Positions 6,885-6,964 of a stretch of 6,964 nt of DNA are shown here, one piece after another. Every line of letters begins with the position of its first letter. Position 1 is the stretch's first letter. A program made the translations under genes and the position numbers. Under the pieces are notes generated by a model. It was not told where the DNA came from, made no database searches, and worked only from the letters and a program-made list of their open reading frames with translations. The stretch comes from Gemmatimonadota bacterium (lineage in GTDB: Bacteria; Latescibacterota; UBA2968; UBA8231), in the NCBI GenBank assembly GCA_026706165.1, contig JAPOZF010000074.1, positions 1-6,964 on the forward strand, written 5' to 3'.

Positions 6885-6964
6885 ATGAAAATTGCGAAAG
6901 TCGAAACCTTCCAGATCAAAACCCCGCGCTATTACCAGGAACACCCGGTCCAGACAGGGGAATG
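6885..6964 (+). CDS. Enolase-superfamily (mandelate racemase/muconate lactonizing enzyme-like) protein, 5' part only
   Basis: Only the first 26 codons and two bases of the next lie in the window. MKIAKVETFQIKTPRYY is the typical first beta strand of the capping domain of this superfamily, whose members usually open with MKIxxVE and reach about 380 residues. Such enzymes abstract a proton alpha to a carboxylate, using Mg2+, and commonly act as sugar-acid dehydratases, racemases or cycloisomerases. The metal ligands and catalytic Lys/His lie outside the window, so the subfamily cannot be told. It runs in the same direction as the oxygenase 60 bases upstream and may share its transcript. Confidence 0.62.
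   Translation, partial: MKIAKVETFQIKTPRYYQEHPVQTGE

Overview
The window is protein-coding on the + strand throughout, with short gaps, and looks like a stretch of chromosome from a GC-rich Gram-negative bacterium. The taxon cannot be fixed from the sequence. Fused membrane/spermidine-synthase-like proteins next to PhyH-type and other 2-oxoglutarate oxygenases and an enolase-superfamily gene are a mix I associate with uncultured environmental lineages (Entotheonella-, Latescibacterota- or Poribacteria-like genomes); this is inference only.

Layout. Bases 1-85 are relatively AT-rich, carry no convincing gene, and include a weak inverted repeat just before the first start codon. 86-2683 and 2742-5507 are two neighbouring divergent paralogues. 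Each has an N-terminal polytopic membrane domain of about 13 helices, built from two internally repeated six-helix halves, followed by a cytosolic Rossmann-type methyltransferase/spermidine-synthase-like domain. Both have lost the residues that make a spermidine synthase an aminopropyltransferase, so they should not be read as polyamine synthases. The second protein ends in one and a half TPR repeats. 5536-5937 is the C-terminal half of a phytanoyl-CoA dioxygenase (PhyH) family protein without its HxD metal-binding half, probably a gene remnant. 5964-6824 is an apparently intact 2-oxoglutarate/Fe(II) oxygenase with HxD...H...R. At 6885 a gene with an enolase-superfamily (mandelate racemase/muconate lactonizing enzyme) N-terminus starts and runs off the right edge.

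How they fit together. All genes run the same way with gaps of 26-60 bases and no convincing terminator, so co-transcription is possible. There appear to be two functional blocks: a membrane pair of unknown function (5' half) and small-molecule oxidation/isomerisation genes (3' half). The boundary at about 5507-5600 looks like a scar, with a TPR array cut at its C-terminal side facing a PhyH gene cut at its N-terminal side. The most interesting material is the duplicated architecture and reciprocal intramembrane Glu/Gln pattern of the two fused proteins, and this junction. I see no CRISPR array, tRNA, rRNA, transposase or other recognisable defence system.
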